Source: Bog-375 sp049587755
Lineage (GTDB): Bacteria > Acidobacteriota > Terriglobia > Bryobacterales > Bryobacteraceae
Direction of reading: 5' to 3'
Assembly: GCA_049587755.1 (NCBI GenBank)
Contig: JBAVEN010000002.1
Coordinates: forward strand, 9,474 to 73,473
Length of the DNA stretch: 64,000 nucleotides
A model generated the notes under the pieces. The model searched no databases. It saw only the letters and a program-made list of their open reading frames with translations, and had not been told where the DNA came from. Both the position numbers and the translations under genes were made by a program. Below are positions 62,371 to 64,000 of the stretch, piece by piece (the stretch's first letter is position 1; each line of letters opens with the position of its first letter).

Positions 62371-63783
62371 ATGACCGATTCCCCTTCGGACGCTCTGGTG
62401 TTCTTCGGCGCAACGGGCGATCTGGCATTCAAGAAGATTTTCCCGGCGCTGCAGGCGATGGTGAAACGCGGCCACCTCAACGTGCCGGTTATCGGCGTGG
62501 CCAAGGAGCGTTGGAGCCTCGAACAGCTTCGCGCGCGGGCGCACGACAGCCTGGTGCAACACGGCGGAGTCGATCCCAAAGCGTTCCCCAAGCTGAGCGG
62601 TCTGCTTCGTTATGTAGGCGGCGATTACACCGACCCCGCCACCTTTCAGGCGCTTCGCAAAGAACGCAACGGAGCGCAGCGGCCGGCGCATTACCTGGCC
62701 ATCCCCCCACTCCTGTTCGCATCCGTCGTGGAACAGTTGACGAAATCGGGCTGCGCCCAGGACGCTCGCGTCATCGTCGAGAAACCGTTCGGCCACGACC
62801 TTAGCTCGGCGAGGGATCTCAACCGGACCTTGCACCGCATCTTTCCCGAATCCAGGATTTTTCGCATTGACCACTATCTCGGCAAGCGGCCGGTGCACAA
62901 CGTAGTGGTCTTCCGGTTCGCCAACGCGTTCATGGAGCCGTTCTGGAATCGAAACTACATCGACAGCGTGCAGATCACCATGGCGGAAGACTTCGGTGTC
63001 GAAGGGCGCGGCGCGTTCTACGATCAGACCGGCGCCATCCGCGACGTGGTCCAAAACCATCTTTTCCAGATTCTGTGCAATCTCGCGATGGAACCCCCGG
63101 TGCGTGGCGACAGCGAAACCATTCGCGATGAAAAGGTGAAGGTGCTCAAGGCGATCCCGCCTGTTGAGCCGAATAATCTGGTCCGCGGGCAGTTCCGCGG
63201 TTACCGCCGTGAAATGGGGGTCGCGCCCGATTCGAACATGGAGACATTTGCCGCCCTGCGGCTGGAAGTCGATTCCTGGCGATGGAAAGGCGTGCCCTTC
63301 TACATCCGCGCCGGAAAGAAGCTGCCGGTTACCTGCACCGAAGTGATGGGAAGGTTTCGAAAGCCTCCTGAGGTCATCCGCGAGGGTGCCGCGTCGCGAA
63401 ACTATCTGCGGTTTCGCATCAGCCCCGAGATGACGATAGCCGTGGGCACGACGGTCATGGGTCCTGGCCCCGCGATGAAAGGCGAAACCGTGGAAATGAT
63501 CGCCAGCCGTCATCCCCGTCCGGACGAGATGGATGCCTATGAGCGCATTTTAGGCGATGCGATGGCGGGGGACGCCACACTGTTTGCGCGGGAGGACTAC
63601 GTGGAAGAGGCGTGGCGCATTGTCGATCCGGTGCTGAAGGCCGGCATTCCGATCCACGAATACGACCCAAACACCTGGGGCCCCAGCGAGGCTGACGAAA
63701 AAGTTTCGCCTCCGGGTGGCTGGCACAACCCGACCGCAACCGACCGGGAAGATTTCCGCGTTGCGGCCCGGGCCGCCGGATAA
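62371..63783 (+). CDS. zwf: Glucose-6-phosphate 1-dehydrogenase
   Basis: First step of the oxidative pentose phosphate pathway, making NADPH. From ATG 62371 (GGAG 8 bases upstream) the product is 470 residues. FFGATGDLAFKKIFPAL is the NADP-binding start, VIVEKPFGHD and RIDHYLGK (165-172) are the substrate-binding and catalytic signatures, and FYIRAGKKLP is near the C terminus. TTG 62365 is an alternative start. No pgl (lactonase) gene follows in the window. Confidence 0.97.
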   Translation: MTDSPSDALVFFGATGDLAFKKIFPALQAMVKRGHLNVPVIGVAKERWSLEQLRARAHDSLVQHGGVDPKAFPKLSGLLRYVGGDYTDPATFQALRKERNGAQRPAHYLAIPPLLFASVVEQLTKSGCAQDARVIVEKPFGHDLSSARDLNRTLHRIFPESRIFRIDHYLGKRPVHNVVVFRFANAFMEPFWNRNYIDSVQITMAEDFGVEGRGAFYDQTGAIRDVVQNHLFQILCNLAMEPPVRGDSETIRDEKVKVLKAIPPVEPNNLVRGQFRGYRREMGVAPDSNMETFAALRLEVDSWRWKGVPFYIRAGKKLPVTCTEVMGRFRKPPEVIREGAASRNYLRFRISPEMTIAVGTTVMGPGPAMKGETVEMIASRHPRPDEMDAYERILGDAMAGDATLFAREDYVEEAWRIVDPVLKAGIPIHEYDPNTWGPSEADEKVSPPGGWHNPTATDREDFRVAARAAG

Positions 63784-63930
63784 CGAGGGACGCCGGGCCG
63801 GCCTCACGCGAGGAGGGTTGGCTCGCCACCGCAACGAAGGGCCGGTTTAGCCCGGATTCCGAAGTCAACTTCAGCGAAGTTGCACTTCCACAACGGAGAA
63901 CCAAGAAAAAACAGGCCTTGTTGTCCGGCC

Positions 63931-64000
63931 GGGGACATGGTTGACACTTTAGACCGGCGACATCATGGACACTTTTGTGCGTCCTTGCTCGGTTTCATTT
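63931..64000. mobile_element. Possible insertion-sequence end
   Basis: Two imperfect direct repeats, GGGGACATGGTTGACACTTT (63931-63950) and GGCGACATCATGGACACTTT (63956-63975), are spaced about 25 bases apart. GACATNNTNGACACTTT repeats of this kind are, from memory, found at ends of integrase-type (DDE) insertion sequences. The rest of the element would lie beyond the window edge. Confidence 0.4.

Overview
The window looks like chromosomal DNA of an Acidobacteriota bacterium, most likely of the Solibacteres/Bryobacterales (Candidatus Solibacter-like) group. I infer this from protein families typical of that group: a TIGR03437-type Solibacter domain inside a secreted glucanase, a TIGR03436-type VWFA protein, CRTAC1 (FG-GAP plus ASPIC/UnbV) proteins, a very large carboxypeptidase-regulatory/TonB-type outer-membrane protein, and a GC-rich sequence full of hairpin repeats between genes. 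There is no phage, plasmid, CRISPR array or rRNA operon. One tRNA gene (Arg, ACG) is present.

Layout. 1-553: the 3' end of a CRTAC1-like gene. 765-3670: purQ-purL, overlapping by 4 bases. 3840-6605: a polytopic lipid-linked-sugar glycosyltransferase and a DMT-superfamily transporter. 6676-8968: two divergent secreted TPR proteins. 9435-13532: an intact CRTAC1 protein and a second polytopic glycosyltransferase broken by a one-base frameshift. 14236-23866: a 1227-residue TonB-type outer-membrane protein divergent from a GH16-TIGR03437-GH3 fusion enzyme, then a secreted M28 peptidase. 24130-28992: E1 alpha/beta of a 2-oxo acid dehydrogenase, a VWFA protein and an orphan NtrC-type regulator. 29036-35062: a secreted DinB-like protein, deoB-tpiA, hslV-hslU and an AlaX-type editing protein. 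35152-41975: tRNA-Arg, a dynamin-like GTPase, a TPR protein, an FHA-GAF-sigma54 activator and a PilZ protein. 42179-44378: nagB, a 29-codon membrane micro-ORF and a sugar/ureide-type transporter. 44467-50400: a heavy-metal RND efflux operon with a His/Cys-rich small exported protein. 51360-57999: a Tat-exported GH28 enzyme, a DsbA-like protein, homoserine dehydrogenase with an overlapping exported methyltransferase, and small hypothetical genes. 58538-63783: tal-pgi-gnd-zwf, a pentose phosphate operon.

The most unusual signal lies between the genes. At least three families of structured repeats are seen. One (11318-11528, 13679-13866, 14011-14092) is built like a REPIN: modules C-A-B followed by B'-A'-C' in inverted order. 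The stem of module A differs between copies by paired, compensating substitutions, while its four-base loop stays GTGA or GCGA. A half-copy of the same family lies in frame inside the glycosyltransferase gene at about 4911-4991 and is translated as a hydrophilic loop. Other points of interest are the GH16-TIGR03437-GH3 architecture, the homopolymer frameshift near 13303-13308, and the micro-ORF between nagB and its neighbouring transporter.

All family calls rest on reading motifs and gene context. No database search was run.
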